Shown piece after piece: positions 51,398 through 62,384 of a stretch of 64,000 bases of DNA; the first letter of the stretch is position 1, and the number at the start of each line of letters is the position of its first letter. The DNA comes from Tatlockia sp. Its GTDB lineage: Bacteria > Pseudomonadota > Gammaproteobacteria > Legionellales > Legionellaceae. Location of the stretch: assembly GCA_013697725.1 (NCBI GenBank), contig JACCWI010000052.1, positions 1 to 64,000 on the forward strand. Reading direction: 5' to 3'. Below the pieces are notes generated by a model. It ran no database searches. It was not told where the DNA came from and was given only the letters and a program-made list of their open reading frames with translations. The position numbers and the translations under genes are program-made.

Positions 51398-52249
51398 CTA
51401 AACACTCAATTGAATTCCGACAGATCCAGTATTGTAATACTGGGAACCAAATTTCACGAGCCAACTGCTGGTTGCAGAATGGCCAGGGAAAACAGTTGAG
51501 CCGAAAGTAAAACTTGTGTTGGCAATGTAAACTCCACGGTATTCTGCCAATAGTTTGATATTTTCACACAAATCATATTTGATACCCACTTTAGCTTGGG
51601 CCGCAAAAGCTGAGACCCTATCATTTGTATTAGAGTTATAGTGATTAACGCCAAGTTCAAGTGGGGATATTTGTTTTGCATCGGCATGAGAAATCGATAC
51701 AACGGCAGCACCAATACCAACTCCGACAAAGGGCTTAAATCGACTTAGATTGGATGTATTAAAATTTAAAATAGCATTGCCAAGAAAAACCCCTGAACTC
51801 ATGGGATAGCTAACAATAAAATCATGTTCGGTAAGTCTTAGAGTATCATTATTAATATCATGGCTTCTGAATGTGCTTTTTTCGAGGTAATAGCCTTCTA
51901 ATTCCATAGCTGGTGATAAAGCCCAATGGGAATTAAAATAATCTAAGGCAACATCTGACCATTGAAAACCAAGCTGACCGCCACCTAACCATAGATCACG
52001 ACTATTAGTTCTACCAAAAGCATTGACTGCTAAAGGTCCACCATCTTCCTCTGTTGAATAAGCAGTTCCGTACTGGCTAATACGAATTTTATTTGATGAA
52101 CCACCACCTCCAAAAGCACCCACATAGACTTTGCCAGGCGTGGCACAATCAACTGGACCCATAGCGCCTGCTTGAAGTTGAGAGCTCATGAGGGTGGATA
52201 AAATAGCTAACAGAGAGACTGGGCTACTGACAATTCCTTTAAGTTTCAT
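51398..52249 (-). CDS. Outer-membrane beta-barrel protein with signal peptide
   Basis: 283 residues. A Sec signal peptide spans about 1-27 (SPVSLLAILSTLMSSQLQA). The mature part alternates polar and hydrophobic residues, Gly-rich turns and aromatic girdles (KVYVGAFGGGGSSNKI, FVGVGIGAAVVSI, KLLAEYRGVYIANTSF), as expected for an 8- to 10-strand barrel of the OmpA-like/OmpW type. A final GIQLSV resembles the C-terminal strand. It resembles the small barrel proteins common in Legionella outer membranes. A function in adhesion or permeability is possible but not shown. It converges with the molybdenum-carrier-like gene. Confidence 0.8.
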   Translation of the reverse strand: MKLKGIVSSPVSLLAILSTLMSSQLQAGAMGPVDCATPGKVYVGAFGGGGSSNKIRISQYGTAYSTEEDGGPLAVNAFGRTNSRDLWLGGGQLGFQWSDVALDYFNSHWALSPAMELEGYYLEKSTFRSHDINNDTLRLTEHDFIVSYPMSSGVFLGNAILNFNTSNLSRFKPFVGVGIGAAVVSISHADAKQISPLELGVNHYNSNTNDRVSAFAAQAKVGIKYDLCENIKLLAEYRGVYIANTSFTFGSTVFPGHSATSSWLVKFGSQYYNTGSVGIQLSV

Positions 52250-52371
52250 TCAATTTTCCTTTTGATGGCTAATTCGCTGACTTCACAGAATAATCTAAAG
52301 TTGAGAAGTTAACAATCATCTATTTAATTAGAAATAAATGACCCCACTATCGGATTTTAATTTTTTTAAAA

Positions 52372-53559
52372 CTAACTGGTCTGCATAAGCACTACGCCCA
52401 ATGACCAATCACCGCCTTGATTAGAGGTCATTGAGGTGATCATCTGTTTTGCAGAAATCCCATAGCCTTCGACTATAAGGGCATAATAATAAGATGGAAA
52501 TAAGCAATAGCCATAGAGGTATTCATCACCAGGATATTTTTCACTCAGTCCTGTCCAAGGTTGTTGGCATATTTGAGTTTGTGCTTGCTCGATTAAAGTT
52601 TCATTAGTAAATTGTTTATTTTTTGGCTGAATGGGTGTTGATTGAACAAGCTCTGCCATTCCACCTAAAACAAACCATTTGTCTACCGGGTTTGCTGCAA
52701 TTGCAGGTTGAACGGTACGATTTACCCGGTGTACGTCTTTAACCAATAACGACACTTCTTTTTCACAATCGTAAGCATCACCGTTTGCAGCCAAGCCGTT
52801 CGGTAGTTCGTAATCATTAGCAAAACAAGAGGCTGCATTTAAATATTGATGCGTAACCTCGTTCTGACCCAGACCTAAAAAGCTATGTACGAATAATTTT
52901 TTCTCATGGCCATAGAGATTAAGTTGTATCAAATCGGTATTATTTAACCCTTCTGTATTTTCTACGGGAAAGACAATTTGAACGGAAGCTCCACCCATAT
53001 CCATAACCCCTACTAAGGATTTTGTTTCCGAATTGAGTGTGCCCAATTGATAATTAATCATAAGCCAAGCGTAAAGCCCTTCTTCCATACCAGTGATTGT
53101 CTTGGCCGATTGCAATTGCCATTGTGCTTGCCTGGAAAACCAATTGTTTATTAAAGCGTAAATTTGCTTTTGTTTAGGTTGTGGGAGCAGACGCATTCCT
53201 GCCGTTGCATAAAAATAAACAGGCATGGGATCGGTTGGCGCGCCTAAAAATAACTTAGTGAAATAGGAATCAATTGCTGCTTGATTTATCTCAATAATAG
53301 AAACACCAGGTTTTAGTTTTTTTGACCAAAGCTCTTTAATATTGACCGGAGTCTTATGTTCATCTTTATCATAAACATAGACGTGTAGACGTGAGCCTGT
53401 ACTGCCGCCATCGACTATAGCTATGCAATTATGCTGTTGACAGACAGTGCTATCACTGTAAACAGTTGAACTTAAGAAAATAGCAAGCGTTGAAATTAGA
53501 GAAATTAATAGAGATAAATTCATGACTTCAACTGAAATTTGAGGTTTATCATAATACAT
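52372..53559 (-). CDS. Ecto-nucleoside triphosphate diphosphohydrolase (GDA1/CD39 family)
   Basis: 395 residues. Apyrase conserved regions are visible: ACR1 DGGSTGSRLHVYVYD, ACR2 YATAGMRLL, ACR3 ITGMEEGLYAWLMINYQLG and ACR4 GVMDMGGASVQIVF. An N-terminal hydrophobic stretch LSLLISLISTLAIFLSSTVYS is a signal peptide. The start at 53559 has AAAGGA just before it, but gives an odd acidic lead of 12 residues; an ATG at 53523 begins directly at the signal. These enzymes strip phosphate from ATP/ADP outside the cytoplasm; Legionella homologues act in the host vacuole. All key residues are present. It is followed by an intergenic stretch and the OMP gene on the same strand. Confidence 0.93.
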   Translation of the reverse strand: MYYDKPQISVEVMNLSLLISLISTLAIFLSSTVYSDSTVCQQHNCIAIVDGGSTGSRLHVYVYDKDEHKTPVNIKELWSKKLKPGVSIIEINQAAIDSYFTKLFLGAPTDPMPVYFYATAGMRLLPQPKQKQIYALINNWFSRQAQWQLQSAKTITGMEEGLYAWLMINYQLGTLNSETKSLVGVMDMGGASVQIVFPVENTEGLNNTDLIQLNLYGHEKKLFVHSFLGLGQNEVTHQYLNAASCFANDYELPNGLAANGDAYDCEKEVSLLVKDVHRVNRTVQPAIAANPVDKWFVLGGMAELVQSTPIQPKNKQFTNETLIEQAQTQICQQPWTGLSEKYPGDEYLYGYCLFPSYYYALIVEGYGISAKQMITSMTSNQGGDWSLGVVLMQTS

Positions 53560-53585
53560 AATGTCCTTTTAGTTGTCAACCGAGT

Positions 53586-55793
53586 TTAGGAAGTCAGGTA
53601 GCATAGCGGTTTTAATATCTTAGAATTCCGTAGCAAGTCTATCCTCACCATGCCACAGTCTGCTGTATTATATTGGGGTATTTTCTGCTTAGCTAGTGTT
53701 GTTAAGGTTTGCTGATGCGGAAAATGATAGCGATTATCAAAACCTGAGGAGATTATCGCAAATCGAGGGGAAACTGCAGTTATAAAATCAAGTGTTGAGG
53801 AAGTTTTACTGCCATGATGGGGAATTAATAAAATTTCTGCCTGAAGTTTATCTGCGAAAGTTTTAACGAGATAATCCTCCGCTTTTTTTTCAATATCACC
53901 GGGTAACAAAGCAGACCCTGCTTTATTTTCTATTTTTAGAACACAGGAACTATTATTTTTATCTCTAAATTTTTGCCCTATCGGCAAAAACTTAAAAGAA
54001 ACCCCTTCCCAAGTCCAGGCTGGATATTGATGACAGGATTTTCCTCGATGATAAAAATTAACCTTATCAACAATAAGTTCTGTATTCGGGTATTTTTCTT
54101 CAAGCGATTGAAGGCCGCCGCGGTGATCTAAATCAGGGTGACTTATCACTATTTTATCAATTTTTTTTACTCCTAAACTGCTTAAATAAGGAATAAGGGC
54201 AAGCTTTCCCATATCGCCGCCTTGATAAAATTTCATACCTGTATCATAAACAAGCACATGTTTGGCAGTTTGGACGACTACAGCTAAACCTTGACCAACA
54301 TCAAGAACGTCTATTCGTGCATCGCCAGTTCTTAATCGTGGATAGCTGGGAAACAATGCAGATAAGATGATTATGCAAACTGCTGGGAAAAATGTTTTAA
54401 TCGGCATAAAAAGAATGATAAACATCACGCACATTAAAGCCAACGGAATTAACAAACTTGAATAAGAGAAATTGAGGTTCAAAAGCTCAAAATTATCTAT
54501 CCAATGTAGATAGTGCAGCAGCCAAATAATTGATAATTTAATGGGAACCATTAAAATTTTAATATTAAAACATTGCAATAAAATTAGGTTGATCAAGCCA
54601 AGCGGTACAATCACAAAACCAACAATTGGTATAGCTAACAGGTTAGCAAAAAGACCATTTATCGCACCATATGAGAACCAGTAGAGTGTAAGCGGCATTA
54701 AGCCAAACAAACAAGCTAATTGAACCCAAAAGCTCTTGTTAAGCGAGCCGCCTCTCGCTCTTTTATTGATCAAAAATAAAATAGCAACTGCAATAAACGA
54801 CAGATAGAACCCCGGAAGCATAACTGCATGAGGCTCATATAGTAAAACCAGTAGTAAGCCATAGCGCCAAGCTTGCCAGGCTGAAAAGCGTTGGCTCAAA
54901 AAATTGCTTGTTAGCAGAAAAACGCAGGCAAACAATGAACGCTGTGAAGGAGGTTCAAAACCGGCAAGTAAAGCATAAACTAATGCAGAAAGGATGCTAA
55001 CTAAGCTTGCTATTTTTGTTGCTGGACAATATAAGCAAAGATAACTGGAGCGAAGCCAGAGCCATTTCATTAACCAATAGCAAAAACCTGCAATTAAGCC
55101 AATGTGAGAACCTGAAATAACCATAAGATGAGTGGTGCCCGTGCGTCGAAATAAATCCCATTGGGCTTTGTCAATGTGAGAGGTCACATTTAACGTTAGC
55201 GCCTGTAAAATGCCAAGCACTGATTTATCAGGCAAGACCTTTTTCATAGTCATAGCCAAACTTTCCCTTAAAACAATCAAACTGGGTAAAGCAGTCGCAG
55301 CCGTTGATAATTTTAAAGAATTGCGCTTTAGATAACCCGTCCAATTGATATGACGTGCTGTTAAGCCGTTAACAAAATCAAAACTGCCCGGGTTTCCTAA
55401 ATTCTCAGGCCTTTTTAACTTAACTTCAAAGCGCCATTTCTCGCCTGCTTTAAAATGTGGACAATGTTGATAACAGCTCAATAAAATTTTTGAGTTAACT
55501 GACTTTCCATTGAATAACTCCATTTGGAATTGGAATTGTGTTTTTTCAAAGCTAGCGTTTGGTATTGAAATTATTGCACCTTCAATTTGAGCCTTGGGAA
55601 TAACCCGAGCCGTAGGCATGCCTTTGTCGCTGATAACTAAATGGTGAATAAAAACCCAAACTATCGCGGCACAAAACCAAACTGGAAAAGTCCAGGAGGG
55701 CTTGAAGAATAGGGCTAGCAATAAAAGCAAAACAGAATAGACAGATTTGCTATAAGCAAAGGCTGTCCCTGCAAAAAAACAGAGAATTTCCAT
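53586..55793 (-). CDS. comEC: ComEC/Rec2 DNA-uptake channel
   Basis: 735 residues. An N-terminal segment with OB-fold-like region (about 60-165) is followed by the Competence domain with many membrane helices (about 170-470, containing GLIAGFCYWLMKWLWL). A C-terminal metallo-beta-lactamase domain follows (about 485-735, with DVGQGLAVVVQT, SHPDLDHRGGLQSL, PHHGSKTSS). It carries single-stranded DNA across the inner membrane during natural transformation. All three parts and the metal-binding histidines are present, and length is typical (700-800). The NTPDase gene ends 26 bp downstream, on the same strand. Confidence 0.95.
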   Translation of the reverse strand: MEILCFFAGTAFAYSKSVYSVLLLLLALFFKPSWTFPVWFCAAIVWVFIHHLVISDKGMPTARVIPKAQIEGAIISIPNASFEKTQFQFQMELFNGKSVNSKILLSCYQHCPHFKAGEKWRFEVKLKRPENLGNPGSFDFVNGLTARHINWTGYLKRNSLKLSTAATALPSLIVLRESLAMTMKKVLPDKSVLGILQALTLNVTSHIDKAQWDLFRRTGTTHLMVISGSHIGLIAGFCYWLMKWLWLRSSYLCLYCPATKIASLVSILSALVYALLAGFEPPSQRSLFACVFLLTSNFLSQRFSAWQAWRYGLLLVLLYEPHAVMLPGFYLSFIAVAILFLINKRARGGSLNKSFWVQLACLFGLMPLTLYWFSYGAINGLFANLLAIPIVGFVIVPLGLINLILLQCFNIKILMVPIKLSIIWLLHYLHWIDNFELLNLNFSYSSLLIPLALMCVMFIILFMPIKTFFPAVCIIILSALFPSYPRLRTGDARIDVLDVGQGLAVVVQTAKHVLVYDTGMKFYQGGDMGKLALIPYLSSLGVKKIDKIVISHPDLDHRGGLQSLEEKYPNTELIVDKVNFYHRGKSCHQYPAWTWEGVSFKFLPIGQKFRDKNNSSCVLKIENKAGSALLPGDIEKKAEDYLVKTFADKLQAEILLIPHHGSKTSSTLDFITAVSPRFAIISSGFDNRYHFPHQQTLTTLAKQKIPQYNTADCGMVRIDLLRNSKILKPLCYLTS

Positions 55794-55962
55794 ATTTAAT
55801 ATTGGACTTACTAAAGTGGCGGCTAATTTATCTTAACTTCTAAAATAGTTCAATAAAAAATATTGACCAAAAGGAAAGCCCAGAGAATTGTAGCTAAACT
55901 CTAGAATTATCAAACAGTTTGCAATAGGATAATCATTCTATAGGTGAAGAGATGGACTCCAA

Positions 55963-57096
55963 ATGATTATCGCAGCCTTAAACGAGAGCAATAGCTATGA
56001 AACTCGCGTCGCAATCACTCCCCATATAGTCAAACACTATCTTAAATTAGGTTTTGAAGTTAGCTGTGAAAAAAATGCTGGAAAGGCTGCAGGATTTAGC
56101 GATTCAGATTACGAAACGGTCGGTGCTAAAATTGAATCCAACCGCAACGCCTTATTAGCAAAAACAAGGGTTTTGGTTTGCGTAAATGAGCTAAATCCGG
56201 TTGATTTAGTAGGCCTTAAAACCCGTTCTTTAATCATAGGCCCCATTGATAATTCCAATGAATCCAAGTTACTTAAATGGGCAGCTCAAGAAAAAATCTC
56301 TGTTTTTTCGATGAATCTTATTCCACGAATTAGTCGTGCACAGACTATGGATAGCCTTTCTTCACAAGCCAATCTAGCAGGCTATCGTGCAGTTATCGAA
56401 GGCGTAAGTCATTTTCACCGAGCAGTTCCCATGATGATGACGGCCGCCGGTATGATTCATCCTGCAAAAATTTTAATTCTCGGAGCGGGCGTTGCTGGCT
56501 TACAAGCAATTGCGACTGCGAAACGCTTAGGCGCAGTAGTCTATGCTTTTGATGTTCGCGCTGCGGCAAAAGAACAGGTAGAAAGCTTGGGGGCTGAATT
56601 CATAGAAGTTTCAGAGAACCAGGCCAATGAAACCTCGGGTGGGTATGCCGGTGAAACGTCAAAAGAATATCAGGATTTACAAGCAAAACTTATCGATAAA
56701 TATGCAAAATTGGCTGATATTGTGATAACTACTGCTCTAATCCCCGGGAAAAAAGCACCCACTTTAATTTATCAATCAACGATTGAGCAGATGAAACCAG
56801 GTTCTATTATCGTTGACCTTGCAACAGCTCGCGGCGGAAATAGCGAGCTGAGTGAACAAGATAAAGTGATTAAGTTATCTAATGGTGTGACGATAATTGG
56901 ATATTCCAACCTTGCAGGATTTATTCCTGCTACAGCAAGTGAGCTTTATGCTAATAATCTAGTTCACCTCATGAATTTGTTGGCCACCGATTCGGCAGAT
57001 TTAACGTTTAATAAAGAGGATGAAATTATCAAACGAGGTTTAGTTTGCCATGATGGTAATTATTTACCCTTTGATAGCATTAAGGAAAATCTATGA
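55963..57096 (+). CDS. pntAA: NAD(P) transhydrogenase subunit alpha, part 1
   Basis: 377 residues, the soluble dI domain that binds NAD(H). Visible are [20 protein letters not shown], the [21 protein letters not shown] dinucleotide loop (GxGxxG) and [18 protein letters not shown]. Together with the two next genes it forms the proton-translocating transhydrogenase that makes NADPH from NADP+ and NADH. The split into pntAA and pntAB is usual in these bacteria. The stop overlaps the next start by 4 nt (ATGA), so translation is coupled. Confidence 0.95.
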   Translation: MIIAALNESNSYETRVAITPHIVKHYLKLGFEVSCEKNAGKAAGFSDSDYETVGAKIESNRNALLAKTRVLVCVNELNPVDLVGLKTRSLIIGPIDNSNESKLLKWAAQEKISVFSMNLIPRISRAQTMDSLSSQANLAGYRAVIEGVSHFHRAVPMMMTAAGMIHPAKILILGAGVAGLQAIATAKRLGAVVYAFDVRAAAKEQVESLGAEFIEVSENQANETSGGYAGETSKEYQDLQAKLIDKYAKLADIVITTALIPGKKAPTLIYQSTIEQMKPGSIIVDLATARGGNSELSEQDKVIKLSNGVTIIGYSNLAGFIPATASELYANNLVHLMNLLATDSADLTFNKEDEIIKRGLVCHDGNYLPFDSIKENL

Positions 57097-57395
57097 CGAG
57101 TATAACTACACTTAACAACCCCTACATTGCTATTATAACCATTTTTGTACTAGCCTGTTTTGTTGGCTATTACGTGGTTTGGAAAGTGACTCCAGCCCTT
57201 CATACCCCACTCATGTCAGTTACTAATGCGATTTCCAGCATCATAATTCTCGGCGCTTTGATAGCGGCTGGAACCCAATTCACAGGCCCTATTACTTATC
57301 TTGGAGGATTTGCAATATTTATAACCTCTATCAATATTTTTGGAGGGTTTGTTGTAACCCAGCGTATGTTACGCATGTATAAAAGTTCACCTTAA
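57093..57395 (+). CDS. pntAB: NAD(P) transhydrogenase subunit alpha, part 2
   Basis: 100 residues, the membrane segment of the alpha subunit with three to four helices ([51 protein letters not shown]) and the C-terminal [10 protein letters not shown]. It joins the beta subunit in the proton channel (dII). Length is standard for the split form. Its ATG overlaps the pntAA stop, and a 26-bp gap separates it from pntB. Confidence 0.95.
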   Translation: MTSITTLNNPYIAIITIFVLACFVGYYVVWKVTPALHTPLMSVTNAISSIIILGALIAAGTQFTGPITYLGGFAIFITSINIFGGFVVTQRMLRMYKSSP

Positions 57396-57421
57396 TTTTT
57401 TGTGCCGACAGGACGGAATCT

Positions 57422-58816
57422 ATGACTTCATCAGTGCCATTTTTATATTTAATCGCTGCAATCTGTTTTATTTTAGCGCTCAAAGGCTTGGCTAGCCCAG
57501 CCACTTCTCGGCGAGGTAATCTTTTAGGCATTACGGGAATGGCAATTGCCATTATCTCTACCTTGATGATGCCCTCTATTGATCATCATTGGCTACTTAT
57601 TGTACTTATTCTCGCGGGAGGTGCTTTAGGAACTTTAATAGCGCTTAAAATTAATATGACAGCAATCCCACAATTAGTTGCGGGATTTCACTCCCTCGTT
57701 GGTTTGGCAGCAGTTTTAGTGGCTTTTTGCGCCTTTCTATCACCGCACTCCTTCCAAATTGGTAGAGTCGGCCATATTGAAATCACAAGTTTAATTGAAA
57801 TGAGTCTTGGCCTTATTATTGGTGCCATTACCTTTTCAGGGTCTATTATTGCATTTTTAAAACTGCAGGCCTGGATGACTGGCCAACCCATTCGTTTTGG
57901 TGGACAAAGAATTATTAACCTAATTATGGCGTTGGCCGTGTTAGCTTGCTTGGTATTTTTTATTCTTCAGCAATCTATTTTAAGCTTTAGCCTTCTCGCG
58001 CTACTCTCCTTCACTCTTGGTATTTTACTTATTGTTCCCATTGGTGGCGCTGATATGCCAGTGGTAATTTCAATGCTGAACTCTTATTCAGGTTGGGCGG
58101 CGGCTGGAATTGGCTTTACTCTGAGCAATCATTTATTAGTTATCACCGGCGCATTGGTTGGCGCTAGCGGTGCTATTTTAAGTTATATTATGTGTGTAGG
58201 AATGAACCGTTCAATTATTAATGTCATTTTTGGCGGCATTAAAGCAGTTGAAGCATCCAATAGCGGTTCTAATCATGCAGGTCAACCCATAAGACAAGCA
58301 AATGGCGAGGATGCTGCTTTTTTATTATCAAATGCTAGAGATGTCATCATTGTGCCTGGATACGGAATGGCTGTTGCTCATGCGCAGCATGCTGTTAAAG
58401 AGTTAGTTGAAGCCTTGGAAAAACGAGGAATTCGTGTACGCTTTGCCATTCATCCTGTTGCCGGTCGTATGCCTGGGCATATGAATGTTTTATTGGCCGA
58501 AGCCAATATTCCCTATGATCATGTTTTTGAACAAAGCGAAATTAATCGCGATTTTGCCACAACGGATGTTGCTTTTGTTATTGGCGCTAATGATATTACT
58601 AATCCCTCTGCTAAAACAGACCGTAGTTCGCCGATTTACGGTATGCCTATCCTTGAGGTAGAAAATGCAAAAACAATTTTGTTTGTGAAAAGAAGTCTGG
58701 CTCCAGGCTATGCAGGCGTGGATAATGACTTATTTTATCATGATAACACTTACATGCTTTTTGGTGATGCTAAAACAATGACAGAATCAATTTCAAAAGC
58801 CTTGGCAGAGGTTTAA
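57422..58816 (+). CDS. pntB: NAD(P) transhydrogenase subunit beta
   Basis: 464 residues. The first about 260 are membrane helices (dII), with the conserved [20 protein letters not shown] stretch. The last about 180 form the NADP(H)-binding dIII ([53 protein letters not shown]). It pumps protons inward while reducing NADP+. Third gene of the pnt operon, with GACAGGACGG upstream as a weak RBS. Length is standard. Confidence 0.96.
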   Translation: MTSSVPFLYLIAAICFILALKGLASPATSRRGNLLGITGMAIAIISTLMMPSIDHHWLLIVLILAGGALGTLIALKINMTAIPQLVAGFHSLVGLAAVLVAFCAFLSPHSFQIGRVGHIEITSLIEMSLGLIIGAITFSGSIIAFLKLQAWMTGQPIRFGGQRIINLIMALAVLACLVFFILQQSILSFSLLALLSFTLGILLIVPIGGADMPVVISMLNSYSGWAAAGIGFTLSNHLLVITGALVGASGAILSYIMCVGMNRSIINVIFGGIKAVEASNSGSNHAGQPIRQANGEDAAFLLSNARDVIIVPGYGMAVAHAQHAVKELVEALEKRGIRVRFAIHPVAGRMPGHMNVLLAEANIPYDHVFEQSEINRDFATTDVAFVIGANDITNPSAKTDRSSPIYGMPILEVENAKTILFVKRSLAPGYAGVDNDLFYHDNTYMLFGDAKTMTESISKALAEV

Positions 58817-58850
58817 ACTGCTAATTTTTATTAATTAATTGGAGATGTAT

Positions 58851-59249
58851 ATGTTGAAAATTATTAGAAGTACCTTATTATGCGCCACTGTTTTGGTTTC
58901 AACGGGCTGGGCTTCAGAAACCAATCTGGGAGATTTGACTTTTGGTATGGAAATGAATGTAGACTTGCCAGTCAAGGTTGCAAAAAACTTTCATAATTTC
59001 AGTCCTTGGAAAATGAAAGCACGATGTACAATGATTTCACAAGATCCACAAAATGAACTTGATGTCCTGGGAATAAGTAAAAATGGTTCAGTGAATGATA
59101 TTCCCGTGTCCAGGGGGACAAAATTACATCTTACCCTTCACCCCAATACAGTTTTGAATATCATGGCTGAGTCCGGCTCTGAGGTTCAATTAACTAATGG
59201 TGGCCCGCATGTTGTTAAAGCACGCTGCGTTTTGGTTTCGAAAGATTAA
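58851..59249 (+). CDS. Hypothetical exported protein
   Basis: 132 residues from the ATG at 58851 (GGAG 6 nt ahead). A TTG at 58839 would overlap its own RBS. The signal peptide is MLKIIRSTLLCATVLVSTGW and ends ASETN. The mature part of about 110 residues has repeated VKARC-type strands (KMKARCTMISQD and VVKARCVLVSKD), giving two conserved Cys that may form a disulfide. No family is recognised. It follows pntB by 34 bp and shares its strand, so it may lie at the end of that transcript; a terminator follows at 59373. Confidence 0.65.
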   Translation: MLKIIRSTLLCATVLVSTGWASETNLGDLTFGMEMNVDLPVKVAKNFHNFSPWKMKARCTMISQDPQNELDVLGISKNGSVNDIPVSRGTKLHLTLHPNTVLNIMAESGSEVQLTNGGPHVVKARCVLVSKD

Positions 59250-59372
59250 ATTAAAGTTAATTTATTAAAGGGTTTGTTAATTTGTTAAGGTTAAAAAAAC
59301 ACTTTAGTTGAATCCCCTTCTCCCCCACGCTACACGCAGTGGAGTGAGACTGGGGTTCTAATAGCACTGTAG

Positions 59373-59402
59373 CCTGGTTGCTTGCAACCGGGTTTTCTTT
59401 TT
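59373..59402 (+). terminator. Rho-independent terminator
   Basis: CCTGGTTG, loop CTTG, CAACCGGG, then TTTTCTTTTT. It ends the pnt transcript just before the convergent prfC gene. Confidence 0.85.
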
Positions 59403-59405
59403 AAA

Positions 59406-60986
59406 TCAATGCTCACGCGTTGAGGAAAATTCGATTTTTGGATATCGTTCCTGAGCCATAGATAGATTCACTCGAGTGGGTGCTAAATACATTAAAGAAT
59501 CACTACCATCAAGAGCCAGATAATCAAAGGCTTTAGCGCGAAACTCGGCCATTGCTTTCTCATCCTCAGCATAAACCCAACGTGCGCCACTTATATTAAC
59601 CGCTTCGTAAATGCAATCCACTTTATATTCATGTTTTAAACGATGGGCGACCACATCAAATTGTAAAACACCCACCGCTCCTAAAATCAATTGATTTGAA
59701 TTTAAGGGTCTAAATACTTGTGTTGCGCCCTCTTCTGATAGTTCAATTAATCCTTTGATAAGAGCCTTTGATTTTAAGGGGTCTCGCAGCCGGACTAAAC
59801 GAAACAATTCAGGAGCGAAATTGGGAATGCCTGTAAATTTTAAATGTTCCCCTTGAGTAAAGGTATCACCGATGCGAATAGTGCCATGATTGTGTAAACC
59901 GATAATATCGCCAGCCATCGCTATTTCCGCATGGGTTCTGTCACCTGCCATAAAGGTAAGCGCATTGGAAATTTGTACTTCTTTGGCAATTCGCAAATGA
60001 TTTAATTTCATGCCCTTTTTAAAAGTTCCAGAACAGACTCTTAAGAAAGCGATTCGGTCTCGATGCTTGGGATCCATATTGGCCTGTATTTTGAAAACAA
60101 AGCCGCTAAAGTTTTCTTCATTGGGCTCAACTTGACGCTCAATAGAAGCTCGGGGCCGTGGGCTTGGGGCATATTGGATGAAATCAGCTAGTAATTCGGT
60201 AATACCAAAATTGTTAATTGCTGAACCAAAATAAACAGGAGTCATTTTACCTGCTAAATATTCATCCAAATTAAATTCATGCGAGGCGCCTTTGACTAAC
60301 TCAATCTCATCACGTAATTCCTTTGCCGTATCACCCAATAACTCTTCTAATTTTGGATTAGCCAGTCCTTCAATAATTAAAGCTTCCTGACGCTGTGCGT
60401 TCTTGCCTGATTGATAAAGATAAATTTTGTCTTGATAGAGATGATAAATCCCCTTAAAGCGCTTACCCATTCCCACAGGCCAAGTTATAGGAGCACATTG
60501 GATACCAAGTACAGTTTCAACTTCGTCCAATAAACTAATGGGCTCACGACCCTCACGGTCCAGTTTATTGATAAAAGTCATTATCGGTGTGTCGCGTAAA
60601 CGACAAACTTCCATTAATTTAACAGTCCGATCTTCCACTCCCTTGGCAACATCAATCACCATTAAGGCTGAATCCACAGCCGTGAGAGTGCGATAGGTAT
60701 CTTCCGAGAAATCCTCGTGTCCAGGTGTGTCGAGAAGATTCATCACGTGATCATGATAGATAAATTGCATTACAGAAGTGGTAATGGAAATACCCCTTTC
60801 CTTTTCCATTTCCATCCAATCTGATTTGGCATGCCTATCTGACTTTCGTCCCTTTACCGTGCCCGCCAATTGAATAGCACCACCAAAAAGCAGCAATTTT
60901 TCAGTTACAGTAGTTTTACCGGCATCGGGGTGGGAAATGATTGCGAAGGTGCGTCGCTTGGTGAAATCCTGATAACAATCGGACAT
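59406..60986 (-). CDS. prfC: Peptide chain release factor 3 (RF3)
   Basis: 526 residues, normal RF3 length. GTPase motifs are intact: G1 [15 protein letters not shown], switch I near [15 protein letters not shown]3 [16 protein letters not shown] and G4 FINKLDREG. Domain II/III blocks [20 protein letters not shown] and [17 protein letters not shown] are typical. RF3 is a ribosomal GTPase that recycles RF1/RF2 after termination and helps in peptidyl-tRNA quality control. It converges with the pnt transcript, separated by the terminator. Housekeeping; it marks chromosomal backbone here. Confidence 0.97.
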   Translation of the reverse strand: MSDCYQDFTKRRTFAIISHPDAGKTTVTEKLLLFGGAIQLAGTVKGRKSDRHAKSDWMEMEKERGISITTSVMQFIYHDHVMNLLDTPGHEDFSEDTYRTLTAVDSALMVIDVAKGVEDRTVKLMEVCRLRDTPIMTFINKLDREGREPISLLDEVETVLGIQCAPITWPVGMGKRFKGIYHLYQDKIYLYQSGKNAQRQEALIIEGLANPKLEELLGDTAKELRDEIELVKGASHEFNLDEYLAGKMTPVYFGSAINNFGITELLADFIQYAPSPRPRASIERQVEPNEENFSGFVFKIQANMDPKHRDRIAFLRVCSGTFKKGMKLNHLRIAKEVQISNALTFMAGDRTHAEIAMAGDIIGLHNHGTIRIGDTFTQGEHLKFTGIPNFAPELFRLVRLRDPLKSKALIKGLIELSEEGATQVFRPLNSNQLILGAVGVLQFDVVAHRLKHEYKVDCIYEAVNISGARWVYAEDEKAMAEFRAKAFDYLALDGSDSLMYLAPTRVNLSMAQERYPKIEFSSTREH

Positions 60987-61202
60987 TAATAAACCTGTAA
61001 ATAATTGAATAAAGCATTTTAAGTGAAATGCCTGAAGCTGACAATTTATTAATACTAATTGCAGTTTATACCGCTTTAATTAAGAGTTGCCTAAATTCCC
61101 CCTAAAACTCAAATAAGGCATTTATTAAATGAATTGAAATGACTATTCTAACGACTTATAAAATGTGTTATTATTATACAATATTTTTTTAAGATTAAAC
61201 TT

Positions 61203-62384
61203 ATGCTATCTAAAATAGAATTACCTGAAGGATTCTCTGAAGAAACCCCTATTCATGTCGAACATGAGCATAAAGTTTCAAGCCTTGGATCCCCTAGAGC
61301 TGTATATAACTTGCATTTTAGCCTGCCTAGTGCTCAGTTAGCCAAGAATTTTTTTATCTTTTTGCAAGTCAAGGGCAATCAGTATTTCCCACTAATTCTT
61401 AAAGAAAATCGCGTTATTATTACTGGTACTGCAGAATATAAGGGCGAGGGTATTTTTACCTATAATAATTATCTAAGGCTAAATATTAGCTCCGCCCCCG
61501 TTTCAGAAAATCTTCATTCGGTTTTTAACCTGTTAGGATTGCAAACACAACTTGCAGACTACGATAATTCAATTCATTTTCCTAATATACTGCACCCGGA
61601 TTTTTCAATTGAAAACCGAAAAAGAATATTTCAGGAGTCAATAAAACGTTGCGTTTTTTCTATCATGATTTTAGATTTAGAATTTCCGCAGGATTTGGTT
61701 TGTTTTATCATCAAGCTGCTTCTTATTGATGACTATACGTTTCGGCAAGTTATCGAAATAACTAAAATTTTTAAATTACCTCAAGAAAAATTTAAGCCAG
61801 CTTATCAGTCTGTCGATTGTCTAATTCAATATCTTCCAGCTAATGAACAGAATCCCGCAGGATTATTTTTGTTAAATTGTTTAGATAAACTAGAATCCAA
61901 TAAATTAGCAAACAATATGAACAAAGCACTTTCTGAACTTAGGAGGTTTGATATACAGATACAGGAAAATGTGATAAGCATTCGTCCTCGAGATTTATAT
62001 TTTGATTATGATGAATCAGGAGTTAAGAAAACACTTGCTCTAAAATTTGCTAATTACCGGGAGGCAGCAACCTTTTATTCCTTTGTAAATTTCAAAGGTA
62101 ATGACGCAATTTTAAAAAATGATTTAATTCTTTTTCCTAAACTGCCAGATAAACCCTACACCTATCAAAATGGTTGTGCTCTAACCCTATTTGCTCCAAA
62201 TAAAATAAAACAGGACTTTATTAAAATAACTCCTGCAACTGGTTGGAATCTGACCTCTTGCGATATGTTCATTCTCGGCTGTATTCCTGTAGTGGGTTGG
62301 GCTATTTTATTAGCTTATTTAATTTATCAAACATGCCTGCCTTTAGCTGATGAACCCTTGTCAGTAATTCAGTTTCTTAACTAA
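61203..62384 (+). CDS. Hypothetical protein with duplicated strand-rich domain and C-terminal membrane segment
   Basis: 393 residues. The N-terminal part (about 30-100, AVYNLHFSLPSAQLAKNFF, then FLQVKGNQYF) and the C-terminal part (about 270-350, KTLALKFANYREAATFYSFV, then NFKGNDAILKNDLILF) look alike, a probable internal duplication. A helical centre (160-240) and one hydrophobic segment at about 360-380 (FILGCIPVVGWAILLAYLIY) follow. No family recognised. No signal peptide, and no good RBS. The 3' end overlaps the convergent crotonase gene by 8 bases. A membrane-anchored effector is possible but unproven. Confidence 0.6.
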   Translation: MLSKIELPEGFSEETPIHVEHEHKVSSLGSPRAVYNLHFSLPSAQLAKNFFIFLQVKGNQYFPLILKENRVIITGTAEYKGEGIFTYNNYLRLNISSAPVSENLHSVFNLLGLQTQLADYDNSIHFPNILHPDFSIENRKRIFQESIKRCVFSIMILDLEFPQDLVCFIIKLLLIDDYTFRQVIEITKIFKLPQEKFKPAYQSVDCLIQYLPANEQNPAGLFLLNCLDKLESNKLANNMNKALSELRRFDIQIQENVISIRPRDLYFDYDESGVKKTLALKFANYREAATFYSFVNFKGNDAILKNDLILFPKLPDKPYTYQNGCALTLFAPNKIKQDFIKITPATGWNLTSCDMFILGCIPVVGWAILLAYLIYQTCLPLADEPLSVIQFLN

